Shown piece by piece: positions 22,598 to 31,974 of a stretch of DNA of 64,000 nt. The DNA comes from Micromussa lordhowensis (Eukaryota > Cnidaria > Anthozoa > Scleractinia > Lobophylliidae): contig OZ026607.1 of the NCBI GenBank assembly GCA_964020085.1, forward strand, positions 14,459,466 through 14,523,465, read 5' to 3'. Numbering within the stretch: position 1 is the stretch's first letter; each line of letters starts with the position of its first letter. The notes beneath the pieces are model-generated. The model had not been told where the DNA came from, did not search any database, and saw only the letters and a program-made list of their open reading frames with translations. The position numbers and the translations under genes are program-made.

Positions 22598-23347
22598 CTA
22601 GACATCAATTTCGATCAATAAGTTTACCATCGCGTGTGTTACAGATGAATTCGATGTTTTGCTTCGAAAATTGATCGTGTCACCGGCTCGTATCGTAATC
22701 GGATCGCTGAAAATAGTCATCTTTGACCACTCATCCGCAGGTTTGATAATTTTTAAATCTTTATCAGCACCATTGTGTACTAAGCCGACGATCACTTCAG
22801 ATGCTTGCCTATTGCCCGCGCAAACACAAATGCTGCCACGAACTATTTTACCGTCTACAGGACTAGGCCAACCATATTGCTTATTTCGCTCACATCCATT
22901 ACCGAAACTCCATTGGAGTGTACTTTTAATCAGTGGTCCATTCTCTTCTGCATAGACTGTGATGAACGGGTGGACAGAGGTATTTGTACTTTGCGTCTTA
23001 GTCTCTAAATCATTGTAATCGACTTTGCTTTTTAATGCATCATTGAATTCGATTGCTAAAGTTCCTAAATCAGTAATTAAAGCGTAATCCTTTAAAGCTG
23101 ATGAGTTAGTCTTTTTAGCTAGTTCATTGTTAACGTATGTAGTTGCTGCTTTTGTCTTTAATAAATCAGATACGAAACGTTTAGTGGTTGCGTCGTGATC
23201 ATTTATTGGAGCGGAAATGTTAGTTAATCTCTTGTTTTGTAAATGGAAATGGTTGTCTGGAGTTAATTTTAAGCCTATTCCTTTTTTAACCTTTTCTACT
23301 TTTCCTGTCGTTGATGGTTTTTCATGTTGCCCATTTGTAAATCCCAT
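22598..23347 (-). CDS. Short fibre-like protein with C-terminal head
   Basis: The 249-residue protein starts at an ATG directly after TATAT. Its N-terminus MGFTNGQHEKPSTTGK closely matches that of the long fibre-like protein encoded next to it, which suggests a shared capsid-anchoring tail. The next part (NKRLTNISAPINDHDATTKR) is a repeat found in phage and viral fibre shafts. The C-terminal 120 residues (LQWSFGNG, YGWPSPVDGKIVRGSICV, ITIRAGDTINFRSKT) are rich in predicted beta strands and look like a receptor-binding or capping head. I infer a role at the virion vertex and host attachment. The spacing to the upstream fibre gene is only 11 bases. Confidence 0.7.
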   Translation of the reverse strand: MGFTNGQHEKPSTTGKVEKVKKGIGLKLTPDNHFHLQNKRLTNISAPINDHDATTKRFVSDLLKTKAATTYVNNELAKKTNSSALKDYALITDLGTLAIEFNDALKSKVDYNDLETKTQSTNTSVHPFITVYAEENGPLIKSTLQWSFGNGCERNKQYGWPSPVDGKIVRGSICVCAGNRQASEVIVGLVHNGADKDLKIIKPADEWSKMTIFSDPITIRAGDTINFRSKTSNSSVTHAMVNLLIEIDV

Positions 23348-23358
23348 ATATATTTATA

Positions 23359-26300
23359 TTATATAATAGTTCCTTCGCTCTTCTCAAATTCTTTTATTAA
23401 CTGATAAGCTTGACTGGTATTATTATAAATATTTTTAGTTATTAATCCTCTCACCTTAGTGAAAGGATTATCTTCTACATTTACTCTTCTTATAGTAGTA
23501 TCTACAAAAGCATTACCCACATTAATTGGAGCACTAATTCCACTAAAAATTATATTCATAACTGTGCCTTTTACCCAAATCCAAAATAGGACTTGCTTTC
23601 CTAAAGAATTATTTGGAATATTAAATGATCTTAAAGATGGTTCATCTATTGTAGGATTACGTGAAATTACTACTTTGCTTTTATCAACAAAAATAAATAC
23701 ACCTCTTGTATTCTTAATATCAAAATGTACAGCCATTACATTATTAGTAATTGCACTATGCTGGAAGACATAATAAAAAGTAAAATCACCTGTGTTATCA
23801 CCAGTAGTTACAAACGCATATGTATTTGGTGTTCTACCTTCATTACTATCAGAAAAATACAAATCTTTTATTAAAGAAATCTTTGAATCATTACTTAATA
23901 TATATTTTACTATTAATTCTATAACATTTTTATTTTCATTAATAGTAGGATTTTCTTTTGCAATTTCACTATTTACTTTTGCAATTTCACCATCAACATA
24001 TTTTACAACATTATCTTCTGTTTCATTCAGTTGTTTCACATTAACAGCATCACCGTTTTCATTCCCATCAGATAATCCTTTTATCTGACGATTACCCATA
24101 TCTATAGGTGCTTCATAATTAATAACTTTGTTTCTGATGGTATAGAATCTATCCCAAATTCGTGGGTCAACGTCATTCTGATGACCACTTACACCATAAA
24201 CAACTACAAAGATGTTTGTGAAAAAATCATAAGTTTCACCACTCCAGTACTTTAAAGTTAAATCAATATCTAAATCAATAATCCCAATGTTTCCATATTT
24301 ATGAAAATTGATAATTGTTCTACTATGATCAGAAAAAGTATTTGTATTATTACGTGATACATTCAAAGTTTCGGATACAGCGTTAACAACCACTTCATCT
24401 TTATCCACTTTATTACCATAATACATTTCAAAAGCTAATGTATACTCACCTAAATCTAATGATTTTAAATCAATAGTTAATCGAGTACTATAATAATGGA
24501 TGGAATCATCATACTTAATTTTAAATCGATAAGTCTCTCGTTTAATTTGATAAAAATCTCTATTTTTTTTTCCAGCTTTAGTAATATCATCATCATCTTC
24601 TTTAAAAAGGTCATCATCCATAACAAAAGAGAATTCATTCTCTTGTCGGTTTGCTTTAATATTAAGTGCTTCTGCTTCACTCACTTTATCTTCTATCAAA
24701 GAGTTAATAACAGCGTTATTATCACTAATTGTCCTATTAACATAGTTAACATTGGAAGCGTGAAAGCTATCTGATGAATTTGGATCTTTCAAACGGATAA
24801 TGCTATGATTGGCCATATCGAGATCTCCTTCCATGGGATAAGGATTTTTCCTGTTAAGAGCTGCTGCAGCGACATCATTTATTTGTCTTTTTAGTTGACC
24901 TCTCTGTCCGTGAAAATACCCAAAGTTAATAACATCATTGGATTGAGCATTTTGTGCTGCTTGACTTGAGTCATCTTCAACAAAAGGTTTAATATTTCTA
25001 ATAGAATTTCCTCCCATATCGAGATTTCCTTGCATCCCTCGATCACCAGTAAGGGGCAGATATGTAGACTTAGCTCCTCCAACAGTTAGGGCTGCATCGT
25101 CTGCTGAACTACTCCTAATTCCAGTGATAGCATTATCACCCATTTGGAGAGTACCTGTCATAGCACGTGAACCATCCAATTTTAATACATCTGTAGGTAG
25201 CTTACTTATTTCTGCTAAGACAAATGCCTTGGAGACCAAATCATTTGTATCAAAAGTATTGACACCATATGGTTCAGTATTTCTTATCCGTTTACCTTTT
25301 AAGTCATAGTCATCACCTTTTAATTTTAAAAAGTTTTCATTGACATAAAGTTTATTAACAGCCATTTTAGAATCTTTTACATAATTAGGGTAATCAATGA
25401 TTGGGACATCATCTTGAGTCTCTAAATCTGTTATTTTATTGTCATTCATCTTGAGATTTCCAGTCATAGCACGAGAACCATCTACTTTGAGATAAAGACT
25501 TAAATCAGACTGTGGTATGGAAGCAATTTGACTTTCTAAATAAGTCTTTGTCACAGGTTGCTGCGGCCCAGTTGGAATAGGTAAGCTAAAAATCCTATTT
25601 CCATTCATAGAAAGATTACCAGTCATGTTTTGGCTTCCGTTTAGGAGTAATACTTCTGACCTATCTGCTTTTCTAGAAGATAAATCATTAATAGCAATAT
25701 CCTGTTTAGCGTCTTCATCGTCAACATATTCTTTGCTTGTTGCATCTTTAGAGTCAGTAGGATTACCAATATTGATTATCTTTTCATTATTCATATTGAT
25801 CGGTTCAAAATTTAATATTGTTCCTGAAAAATCAGTACTTTTAACATTAAATAATCTATGATCAAAACTAGTCCTTTGTATTCCTTTGACACATCTACTA
25901 AAAAATAGAAATTTAAAATTAGAGTTACTGGAACCATAATATCGAAATTGTAAACGGATGTTCACATCTCTTTTAGAACTATTAAATATTATGTAAGCTT
26001 TTGCGTAATTGCTAAACCAATCATGACTAAAATCAATTATGTTTGCATTACCAGTGACATTTGTAAATAATAGCCTATCTGAATCACCATCTGTAACTAT
26101 ATTTGTTCCATCATATCCAAATATTTCAAAAACGATAGAATAATTAGGATCTATTTCTAAATTGTTCACTAGTCGAACAGTAGAATAAGCATAACCAGAT
26201 TGCGCCCCTTCTCGAGGCGCTTCTAATAGTTCAAAATGATCAGTGTGCCCAGGAATAGGTATAGATCCTTTAGTACATTCTGCTTTATCACCAAAATCTT

Positions 26301-26697
26301 TATAAAAAGTAAAACTAGGTTGCAAATGATAATTTGTCCTATGATCTGTTGTCATCTCCTTTAATTGTTTTAGAGGTACAGCATCATTATCATCCGTAGC
26401 ATCTTCTAAATCACTAATCTTATGATTATTCATATTTAAATGACCAGTCATTGAAGTTGTTCCATCTCTTTTCAGATAAGGTGACAAATCAATAGCTGGT
26501 AGGTTATTATCTACATACTCTTTTGTTGCTGCATCATTATTATCGATAGGAAGGGCTACTTCAGTTAATCGCTTACTATCAATATCAAAATTACCATCAT
26601 CAGTTAGACTAAATCCAATTCCAGGTAAACCAGGATCACCTTTTTCACCTCTTCCTGTTGCTGATGTTGATTCAAGTTGTCCATTGCTAAAACCCAT
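23359..26697 (-). CDS. Long fibre-like protein with repeated shaft modules
   Basis: The 1112-residue protein begins MGFSNGQLESTSATGRGEKG and has a short collagen-like GDPGLPGIG (about residues 20-30). It then carries at least eight degenerate shaft repeats of the type MTGNLxMxxNxI, often followed by a DAxxKxYV element. Examples are near residues 75 (SMTGHLNMNNHKI), 360, 405, 510 (AMTGTLQMGDNAI), 550 (GMQGNLDMGGNSI), 620 and 870. Between and after them are three larger beta-rich segments (about 115-300, 690-860 and 930-1112). Such repeats are typical of trimeric phage tail fibres. It shares its tail motif with the short fibre. I infer a trimeric attachment fibre on the penton; nothing shows its receptor. 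Confidence 0.75.
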   Translation of the reverse strand: MGFSNGQLESTSATGRGEKGDPGLPGIGFSLTDDGNFDIDSKRLTEVALPIDNNDAATKEYVDNNLPAIDLSPYLKRDGTTSMTGHLNMNNHKISDLEDATDDNDAVPLKQLKEMTTDHRTNYHLQPSFTFYKDFGDKAECTKGSIPIPGHTDHFELLEAPREGAQSGYAYSTVRLVNNLEIDPNYSIVFEIFGYDGTNIVTDGDSDRLLFTNVTGNANIIDFSHDWFSNYAKAYIIFNSSKRDVNIRLQFRYYGSSNSNFKFLFFSRCVKGIQRTSFDHRLFNVKSTDFSGTILNFEPINMNNEKIINIGNPTDSKDATSKEYVDDEDAKQDIAINDLSSRKADRSEVLLLNGSQNMTGNLSMNGNRIFSLPIPTGPQQPVTKTYLESQIASIPQSDLSLYLKVDGSRAMTGNLKMNDNKITDLETQDDVPIIDYPNYVKDSKMAVNKLYVNENFLKLKGDDYDLKGKRIRNTEPYGVNTFDTNDLVSKAFVLAEISKLPTDVLKLDGSRAMTGTLQMGDNAITGIRSSSADDAALTVGGAKSTYLPLTGDRGMQGNLDMGGNSIRNIKPFVEDDSSQAAQNAQSNDVINFGYFHGQRGQLKRQINDVAAAALNRKNPYPMEGDLDMANHSIIRLKDPNSSDSFHASNVNYVNRTISDNNAVINSLIEDKVSEAEALNIKANRQENEFSFVMDDDLFKEDDDDITKAGKKNRDFYQIKRETYRFKIKYDDSIHYYSTRLTIDLKSLDLGEYTLAFEMYYGNKVDKDEVVVNAVSETLNVSRNNTNTFSDHSRTIINFHKYGNIGIIDLDIDLTLKYWSGETYDFFTNIFVVVYGVSGHQNDVDPRIWDRFYTIRNKVINYEAPIDMGNRQIKGLSDGNENGDAVNVKQLNETEDNVVKYVDGEIAKVNSEIAKENPTINENKNVIELIVKYILSNDSKISLIKDLYFSDSNEGRTPNTYAFVTTGDNTGDFTFYYVFQHSAITNNVMAVHFDIKNTRGVFIFVDKSKVVISRNPTIDEPSLRSFNIPNNSLGKQVLFWIWVKGTVMNIIFSGISAPINVGNAFVDTTIRRVNVEDNPFTKVRGLITKNIYNNTSQAYQLIKEFEKSEGTII

Positions 26698-26712
26698 ATA
26701 TAATATACTAAA

Positions 26713-26952
26713 TTAAATTTCTTCTTCTTCTTCTTCTTCTTCTTCTTCTCGATCTCTTAAGTAATCAGAATCTAACATTTTGAGATTTTTAATTAATAAT
26801 AATATTTCATCAGAAATAGATTCGTTGTATTTTTTTTCAACTTCTTTTAAACATTCTAGTTTACTAGTAAGATTCTCTAATAAAAAATTTATCTCATTAA
26901 ACACATTAAATATTTCGTGTGTTAATCTTCTCGGCAAACTAATTCTATCCAT
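26713..26952 (-). CDS. Small helical protein with glutamate tail
   Basis: The start at 26952 (MDRISLPRRL) is chosen because it follows TATATAGG; the frame is open further upstream inside the ATPase gene. The 79-residue product is helical (HEIFNVFNEINFLLENLTSK, then ISDEILLLIKNLKML) and ends in about ten glutamates encoded by a GAA/GAG run. The start box overlaps the stop codon of the ATPase gene. It is unrecognised. The acidic tail could contact basic core proteins, but this is a guess. Confidence 0.55.
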   Translation of the reverse strand: MDRISLPRRLTHEIFNVFNEINFLLENLTSKLECLKEVEKKYNESISDEILLLIKNLKMLDSDYLRDREEEEEEEEEEI

Positions 26953-26953
26953 C

Positions 26954-27592
26954 CTATATATTTTCATTGAAATTTTTTCTGATTGTCTTTTTTGTCTTAT
27001 CAATGTACGCAAAACTATAAGGCTCACTAGTCGCACTCTCGAATCGCTTCTTAGGTACATTGACTTCTTTACACATTCTTGCTGCCTCTGCATTACTTGG
27101 AGAGTCAAAAATACAAAAATGAGAGCAATTCAACCTGATGTCTTTGGGAGTGAGATAATAAGATTGACTTAAATAGATTACACTGCAATTTTTATGACGG
27201 CCACCAATAAAATATTCAATGAGAGGTTTTTGGTTTCGTTCACAAGCAAAGTCATCAAAGATAACTATTTTTTGATTATCATTATCTAGGCTTTCTAGAG
27301 GAATGACATCACCATTACTCTCTTCTATGACATCATAACCAACCTCTTCTGAAATGGGTTGAAATGTTTCTAATAGTTGTCTGTACTTTGGTTGCTCAAG
27401 ATTTTTTGAAAACAAGTAAATCTTATCATAGTAGAGTAGAGGATTACAAAGCATATGCATGAGAACGTTAGTTTTACCACAACCGCTTGGTCCACAAATT
27501 AACATTCGAAAATTGTCTGAAGGCATATAAGGTAGCAGTCGTTTGAAATTGCTGTCATTATTAGAAGCTGAATCATAATTAGGAATTTTCAT
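26954..27592 (-). CDS. A32-like DNA-packaging ATPase (FtsK/HerA superfamily)
   Basis: The 212-residue protein has a Walker A motif GPSGCGKT at residues 34-41 and a Walker B motif KIVIFDDFA near residues 108-116. These are followed by IGGRHKNCSVIYLSQSYY, the sensor region typical of this family. It is the size expected for Polinton packaging ATPases, which are thought to pump the genome into preformed capsids. The ATG follows TTATATAG. The gene diverges from the plus-strand gene starting at 27663, with 70 AT-rich bases between them. Confidence 0.93.
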   Translation of the reverse strand: MKIPNYDSASNNDSNFKRLLPYMPSDNFRMLICGPSGCGKTNVLMHMLCNPLLYYDKIYLFSKNLEQPKYRQLLETFQPISEEVGYDVIEESNGDVIPLESLDNDNQKIVIFDDFACERNQKPLIEYFIGGRHKNCSVIYLSQSYYLTPKDIRLNCSHFCIFDSPSNAEAARMCKEVNVPKKRFESATSEPYSFAYIDKTKKTIRKNFNENI

Positions 27593-27662
27593 CTATATAA
27601 TTAATATTTTTTTAATAAATGACTCATATTATGCCACATAATATAAAAAATATAAATATTAT
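27593..27662. promoter_or_regulatory. Divergent promoter region between the two gene blocks
   Basis: This 70-bp gap is almost pure A+T. It carries TATATAATTAAT next to the ATPase start (minus strand) and ATAAATATTATATG at the plus-strand start. The two blocks of the element are transcribed away from it. Promoter function is inferred from position and from the box found at other starts. Confidence 0.6.
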
Positions 27663-28700
27663 ATGAGTCTCTCAAATTGGAAACGATTAGCTCAGAAACG
27701 GACTGAGACTGGAAGGATGAAGAATCAGCTTTATGATGAGATCACTGAAGAGAAGATAAAGAGTAAGACTTCTGACCAGCGGATAACAAAATCATTTAGA
27801 CTAGATGAAATCATAGATGGGTTAAAGGCACAAAAGCCTAAGAATAGACCGCAAATGAGAATACGTCCTGCCCCAGCGGGTAAACCAGAAGCGATTGATT
27901 ATGCACCAGAAGTAGATCCATATGAAGATATGGATGTAGAAGGATTATTAGATCTCCAAGATTACGTAGCGCCCCAGGCAGAAAAACAAATAATACCTAA
28001 AGGCGCGCCACCAAAATATGAAATGGATCCTAGTTTTTGGAATCTAGGAGGAGATGAATCTTTACCACCAGAATATTCTTTTGTGGAAGAAGGACCTTTA
28101 GCAATTGAATCACCACCTGATGATGATGATGATGAAGATTTAGATAGAGGAGATATTAATAGAATTTTAGATAGTGCAAATCTTCCTAACTATGATGATG
28201 TTGAAATGAGATTATCCCAACCAGAAATGACACCAGTTAAACGTAGTAAATATCTCGAGAGTAACATAAAAAGAGCAAATTCTGAAATAAGCAGTATTAC
28301 AAGTAAATTTAAGACAAATACAACTAATAGACTAAAACAAGCCATAAAAAAAGGATTGCCAAAAGATGTAATAGAAAAGCTAGAGCGAGAAAAAGATATG
28401 GCTCATAAATTTGCTGATAGTAGACTAAAACCTATTCAAGAATATAGAGACTATCTAAAAGTACAGAAAAAGAAAAGTACAAAGGGAAGTGGCGTCAGGA
28501 GAGGCAGAGGAGTCTATTTCTATAATGATGCTCAAGAATTACTAAAGAAATTAACACTAATTATTGGTGAAATGGAAGCAGGCAATACAAGTGTCAAGAT
28601 GAGAAATATGGGTCAAACTATCTTAGACACTCTATTAAGAACAAAATCAATCAATAAGTCGCAATATCAAAAGTTAGTGAAAAAATATTTCAGGGTGTGA
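27663..28700 (+). CDS. Conserved-looking Polinton protein, possible virion assembly role
   Basis: The 345-residue product is highly charged. It has an N-terminal basic part (MSLSNWKRLAQKRTETGR), a proline- and aspartate-rich middle (a DDDDDED run near residue 155), a lysine-rich helical segment (about 190-275), a glycine-arginine patch (GSGVRRGRGVYFYND), and a compact C-terminal domain (LLKKLTLIIGEMEAGNTSVK, ILDTLLRTKSINKSQYQKL). I do not recognise a named family. Its place directly upstream of the penton gene and the GRG-type linker suggest a capsid-associated or scaffold protein. The ATG follows TATTAT. Confidence 0.7.
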   Translation: MSLSNWKRLAQKRTETGRMKNQLYDEITEEKIKSKTSDQRITKSFRLDEIIDGLKAQKPKNRPQMRIRPAPAGKPEAIDYAPEVDPYEDMDVEGLLDLQDYVAPQAEKQIIPKGAPPKYEMDPSFWNLGGDESLPPEYSFVEEGPLAIESPPDDDDDEDLDRGDINRILDSANLPNYDDVEMRLSQPEMTPVKRSKYLESNIKRANSEISSITSKFKTNTTNRLKQAIKKGLPKDVIEKLEREKDMAHKFADSRLKPIQEYRDYLKVQKKKSTKGSGVRRGRGVYFYNDAQELLKKLTLIIGEMEAGNTSVKMRNMGQTILDTLLRTKSINKSQYQKLVKKYFRV

Positions 28701-28703
28701 TAT

Positions 28704-29471
28704 ATGGAGAGAGAAATCTCATTAAGCAGTTTTGCAGTTAAAGATGAAGCTGGTAATCGACCTGGTGATTTTACTACAAGGTTTTCTAGAACGCTAGACT
28801 ATGAACACAGTGATGGGATTTGGTATATTGGTTTTAATAAAATTATTTCAATGGCTTTTACATGGACAAATATAAATTCTGGTTACGACAATCAAAAGAT
28901 AGCTTACAGTAAAGACGGTGGGAAAACATTTACAGATATTGATTTTCCAAAAGGAGTTTGAGATTACACTGATATTGATAATTACATTAAGGAAAAGACT
29001 AAAATAGTCGGCGGTGATGGTGATGAAGAATTTCCAATCACGGTGACTTTTGATGAACCAACTTTTAGAGTCTTAGTGACTTTAGACGCTAACTATCAGC
29101 TTGACCTGCGTAAATCTAATTTTGGTAAACTAATAGGATTCGATAAGGTGATCTTAAGAGATGAGAGAAACGTTAGCCCCAAAGTACCTAACCTATCAGA
29201 AGATACAGATGTCCTAAATATTCACTGTGATTTAGTCTCTGATTCATTAGTAGATGGGGTAGAATCAGATATTGTTTTTAGTTTTGGTACAGGAACGCTC
29301 AGACCTTCTTACAATTTTACCCTTGAACCGCGTCGTGTTATATACAATCCTATCAATAAAACAAGAGTTTCAAGCGTTCGAATCTATGTAACTGATGGCT
29401 TAAGAAGACCAGTCTATTTAAATCATGCTGACACTGCATTTTCATTAATCTTAAAAAAAGTTCCATTTTAA
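28704..29471 (+). pseudogene. Minor capsid (penton-type) protein, one in-frame TGA
   Basis: The frame starts at an ATG after GATAT and reads ISLSSFAVKDEAGNRPGDFT, then KIISMAFTWTNI and SKDGGKTFTDIDFPKGV. It stops at TGA (28959-28961). The same frame continues at once (DYTDIDNYIKE) through FRVLVTLDANYQLDLRKSN and GKLIGFD to 29471. Length and context match the single jelly-roll minor capsid protein of Polintons, which forms the fivefold vertices and would hold the fibres. The lone TGA at codon 86 either inactivates it, reflects an error, or requires readthrough. Flanking genes are intact. Confidence 0.8.
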
Positions 29472-29477
29472 TTATAT

Positions 29478-29858
29478 ATGAAGTCAAGAGAGTTCAAAAA
29501 GATTTATCACCCAAGAATGGGACGATATGTCTACAAACACCGTGGCAATGGAATTATAGTAGATAATCTTATGAAACCACTAAAAAAGGTAGCTAGTGCT
29601 TTAACTGGACAGGTTTTAAAACCATTTGCTAAAAAAGCAATACAAGCTGGTGTCGCTCATGCGGGAGAACGAGTTGGTAAAAAGGCTGCTGATAAAGTTA
29701 TAGAGCGATCTGGTGAGCTTATCCGAAAAAGGCTATCCTCAGGGTCTAAAAAAGCGACAAAGTCAACAAAGTCAACAAAGTCAAAGCCAGGTAGAGCAAA
29801 GCCAAAAACGCAGGAGGAAGTTTATACACTGATTAATAATCTAATAGCACGCTCTTAA
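29478..29858 (+). CDS. Basic core-like virion protein
   Basis: The 126-residue protein starts 6 bases after the penton frame, at an ATG preceded by TTATAT. The N-terminus is basic (FKKIYHPRMGRYVYKHRGNG). The middle is an amphipathic alanine-rich segment (LKPFAKKAIQAGVAHAGERV). The tail is rich in lysine and serine with a threefold STKSTKSTK repeat, ending EEVYTLINNLIARS. Charge and location between the penton and major capsid genes suggest a DNA-binding core or a capsid-cement protein. I cannot assign a named family. Confidence 0.65.
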   Translation: MKSREFKKIYHPRMGRYVYKHRGNGIIVDNLMKPLKKVASALTGQVLKPFAKKAIQAGVAHAGERVGKKAADKVIERSGELIRKRLSSGSKKATKSTKSTKSKPGRAKPKTQEEVYTLINNLIARS

Positions 29859-29888
29859 AGAAAAAAAAAATCTGATAAAAAATATATA

Positions 29889-31133
29889 ATGGCATTTAGA
29901 TCACCAGAGTACGTACAGAGAAACGAACTAGTGCAATTTCGTCTTCAAGATGCTATAAGAGCTCCTGCCAATACTCAAGAGCAAAATAAGAAAGGATACA
30001 AATTTCATGTTACTGATCGGGGTATTATGCTTGATTGGTTTAACGCCTTTTTTGAAGTGCGATTCAGATTAGACCTTCGAGCAAATGGTGGAGACAATGC
30101 AGACGCCAGAACAACAATTATTAATGGATCGCATTCATTAATTAAGCATATGGTAATAAAGAGTGCAGGAAAAATCGTCTATGACACTGATAATCTTCAT
30201 CTTGTAACTTTTGCAAAAAATCTTTTAGAATATTCAGATGATTTTGGGCGTAGTACGGCCAAAAATAGCTTATGGTATTTAGATACAGATGCCACTTCAG
30301 ATGATACAAACACTGGTTTGGAAAGTAGGCGTTTATTAACAGCTAACAGAGCTCATGTTAATACAAGTATTCCATTAAATAGGTATTCTTTTTTCGAAGA
30401 ATTAGAAGGACGATTGTTACCTCCAATGGATCTCCAATTTGAAATAGAACTTACACCGGACGCTGAAGTATTATATGGGGCAGTTGATACATTGAGATTA
30501 GTAATTGATCGTTTTTATCTATGGGTACCCCGACTAGAACCAAAAGATGCTCTGATGACTAAATTCATCAGTGAATACCAAAAACCCAGTAAATGGAAAT
30601 ACCTCAAAGAAATGTACCAAAGTTCAGATACTACTAGAAACAGTGGTGATTTCAGAATCTCAGCTAGTATTGATAAAGTACAGCATGTTTTCCTCTACTT
30701 CCAGAGACTTAAGACAAATGATATGTCAGCAAACCCTTATATTTTTGATACTTTTAAACTTAATGCTGCTAACAATAATAGTCATCTTAGCACATGTCGT
30801 CTTGAATATGGTAATGGTGTCTTCTATCCAGAACTTGAATATGATACAGAAAGTAAAACAAGAATCTATTATGATTTAATGAATTATTCATGGAAAAAGA
30901 ATGATTATAATACAGGTACTCAGCTCAATATCACTAATTTTTCGAGTCTTTACCCAATGTTATATTTTGACCTGACTTATCAAACAGAACAGGTAAGCAG
31001 AGATCCAAAGCAACTTAACGTAAGATTTCGCCTCTCACAAGCAGCAGCTGCTGATTTCCGAGTGCATGCAATTGTTCTCTATGAAGAAGATGTTGTTGTT
31101 GATAAAGTGGGAGATCAATTAGTTATTGTCTAA
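29889..31133 (+). CDS. Major capsid protein, double jelly-roll type
   Basis: The 414-residue protein reads MAFRSPEYVQRNELVQFRLQ, then DRGIMLDWFNAFFEVRFRLD, LIKHMVIKSAGKIVYDTDN and LLPPMDLQFEIELTPDAEVL. It ends with beta-rich sequence and VHAIVLYEEDVVVDKV. Size and alternating beta-strand pattern fit the Polinton major capsid protein with two jelly rolls, which builds the icosahedral shell as trimers. The start follows AATATATA. It lies next to the penton and core-type genes. The frame is fully intact. Confidence 0.85.
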   Translation: MAFRSPEYVQRNELVQFRLQDAIRAPANTQEQNKKGYKFHVTDRGIMLDWFNAFFEVRFRLDLRANGGDNADARTTIINGSHSLIKHMVIKSAGKIVYDTDNLHLVTFAKNLLEYSDDFGRSTAKNSLWYLDTDATSDDTNTGLESRRLLTANRAHVNTSIPLNRYSFFEELEGRLLPPMDLQFEIELTPDAEVLYGAVDTLRLVIDRFYLWVPRLEPKDALMTKFISEYQKPSKWKYLKEMYQSSDTTRNSGDFRISASIDKVQHVFLYFQRLKTNDMSANPYIFDTFKLNAANNNSHLSTCRLEYGNGVFYPELEYDTESKTRIYYDLMNYSWKKNDYNTGTQLNITNFSSLYPMLYFDLTYQTEQVSRDPKQLNVRFRLSQAAAADFRVHAIVLYEEDVVVDKVGDQLVIV

Positions 31134-31185
31134 AAAAAAATAAAAAAAAAAATATATTTAGAAAAAATATTTTAATATAATATAT

Positions 31186-31908
31186 ATGAGAGTTAAAGAG
31201 AGTCAGAACGAAAGTCAGAACAAAGAAGAAATAGTCGATTTTCTCCATATTGACACTTCAAAGATAACTTTTCGAAAACCAAAGCCAAATAAGCACAATG
31301 GAACACAGATTGGAATATTATACAATGGAAGGACATTATTTGTTAAATATAAAGGATATACTCCGTTCGGTTTAAAAGAAAACTATGATAAAGATGGTAA
31401 TTACCAAGGTACTAGCATGCAAATTAATTGTGATGGGGAATATCTAGAAAAAGCCAAAGAATTAGACGAATTTTTTATTGATTATTTATATTCTTTAAAG
31501 AACAATAAAAAAATACATAGAGAAGCTGTAGCGGGATATGATGAACACGGTCAAGGTGGTTCTTGGAAAAGAATCTGTAAAAAACCGTATAAAATTGTTG
31601 ATGAAGAAAGAGTATATCAAGATTACCCATCAAAGATGGAGTTTTCACTATTTTTTAGAAATGATCGAATAGCTACAAAATTTTTTACATGGGATGGGGA
31701 AAATTTAGGATATGATTCAGTAAAAATTGGTCCAAAAAGTAAAGTGAAATTTATTGCTTCCTGGTTTTCAATTACAACAGGAACTTTTGGAGCTACTCTA
31801 AAACCAAAATTAATGCAAGTATCATATCGAGAAGTAGAAGATATTTTCGATAACTTCATCTTAGATGATGAAGAAGAAGATGTTCTATCTATTGGATCTG
31901 ATTTATAA
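31186..31908 (+). CDS. DUF5871-like protein, possible DNA-binding role
   Basis: This 240-residue protein has the pattern ITFRKPKPNKHNGTQIGILY, LFVKYKGYTPFGLKE, LEKAKELDEFFIDY and YPSKMEFSLFF, and near the end KSKVKFIASWFSITTGTFGA. From memory this order matches a conserved family in nucleocytoplasmic large DNA viruses (DUF5871), for which single-strand DNA binding has been proposed. The match is by eye and the function unproven. The acidic C-terminal tail (LDDEEEDVLSIGSDL) is a common feature of viral single-strand-binding proteins. The ATG follows AATATAT. Confidence 0.6.
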   Translation: MRVKESQNESQNKEEIVDFLHIDTSKITFRKPKPNKHNGTQIGILYNGRTLFVKYKGYTPFGLKENYDKDGNYQGTSMQINCDGEYLEKAKELDEFFIDYLYSLKNNKKIHREAVAGYDEHGQGGSWKRICKKPYKIVDEERVYQDYPSKMEFSLFFRNDRIATKFFTWDGENLGYDSVKIGPKSKVKFIASWFSITTGTFGATLKPKLMQVSYREVEDIFDNFILDDEEEDVLSIGSDL

Positions 31909-31974
31909 GAACTATTCCAAAGTCATAGAATAAATATTATTTAGGAATTTAAAAAAGTCCCTAAATAATATATA

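Noticed and set aside
24477..25082. Minus-strand frames within the long fibre gene
   Set aside because: Out-of-frame shadows of the 1112-residue fibre-like protein.
23459..26900. Plus-strand open frames inside the fibre and ATPase region
   Set aside because: They are antisense shadows of the long minus-strand fibre and ATPase genes.
30571..30879. 102-codon frame inside the capsid gene
   Set aside because: It is an alternative frame within the intact major capsid gene with no start box.
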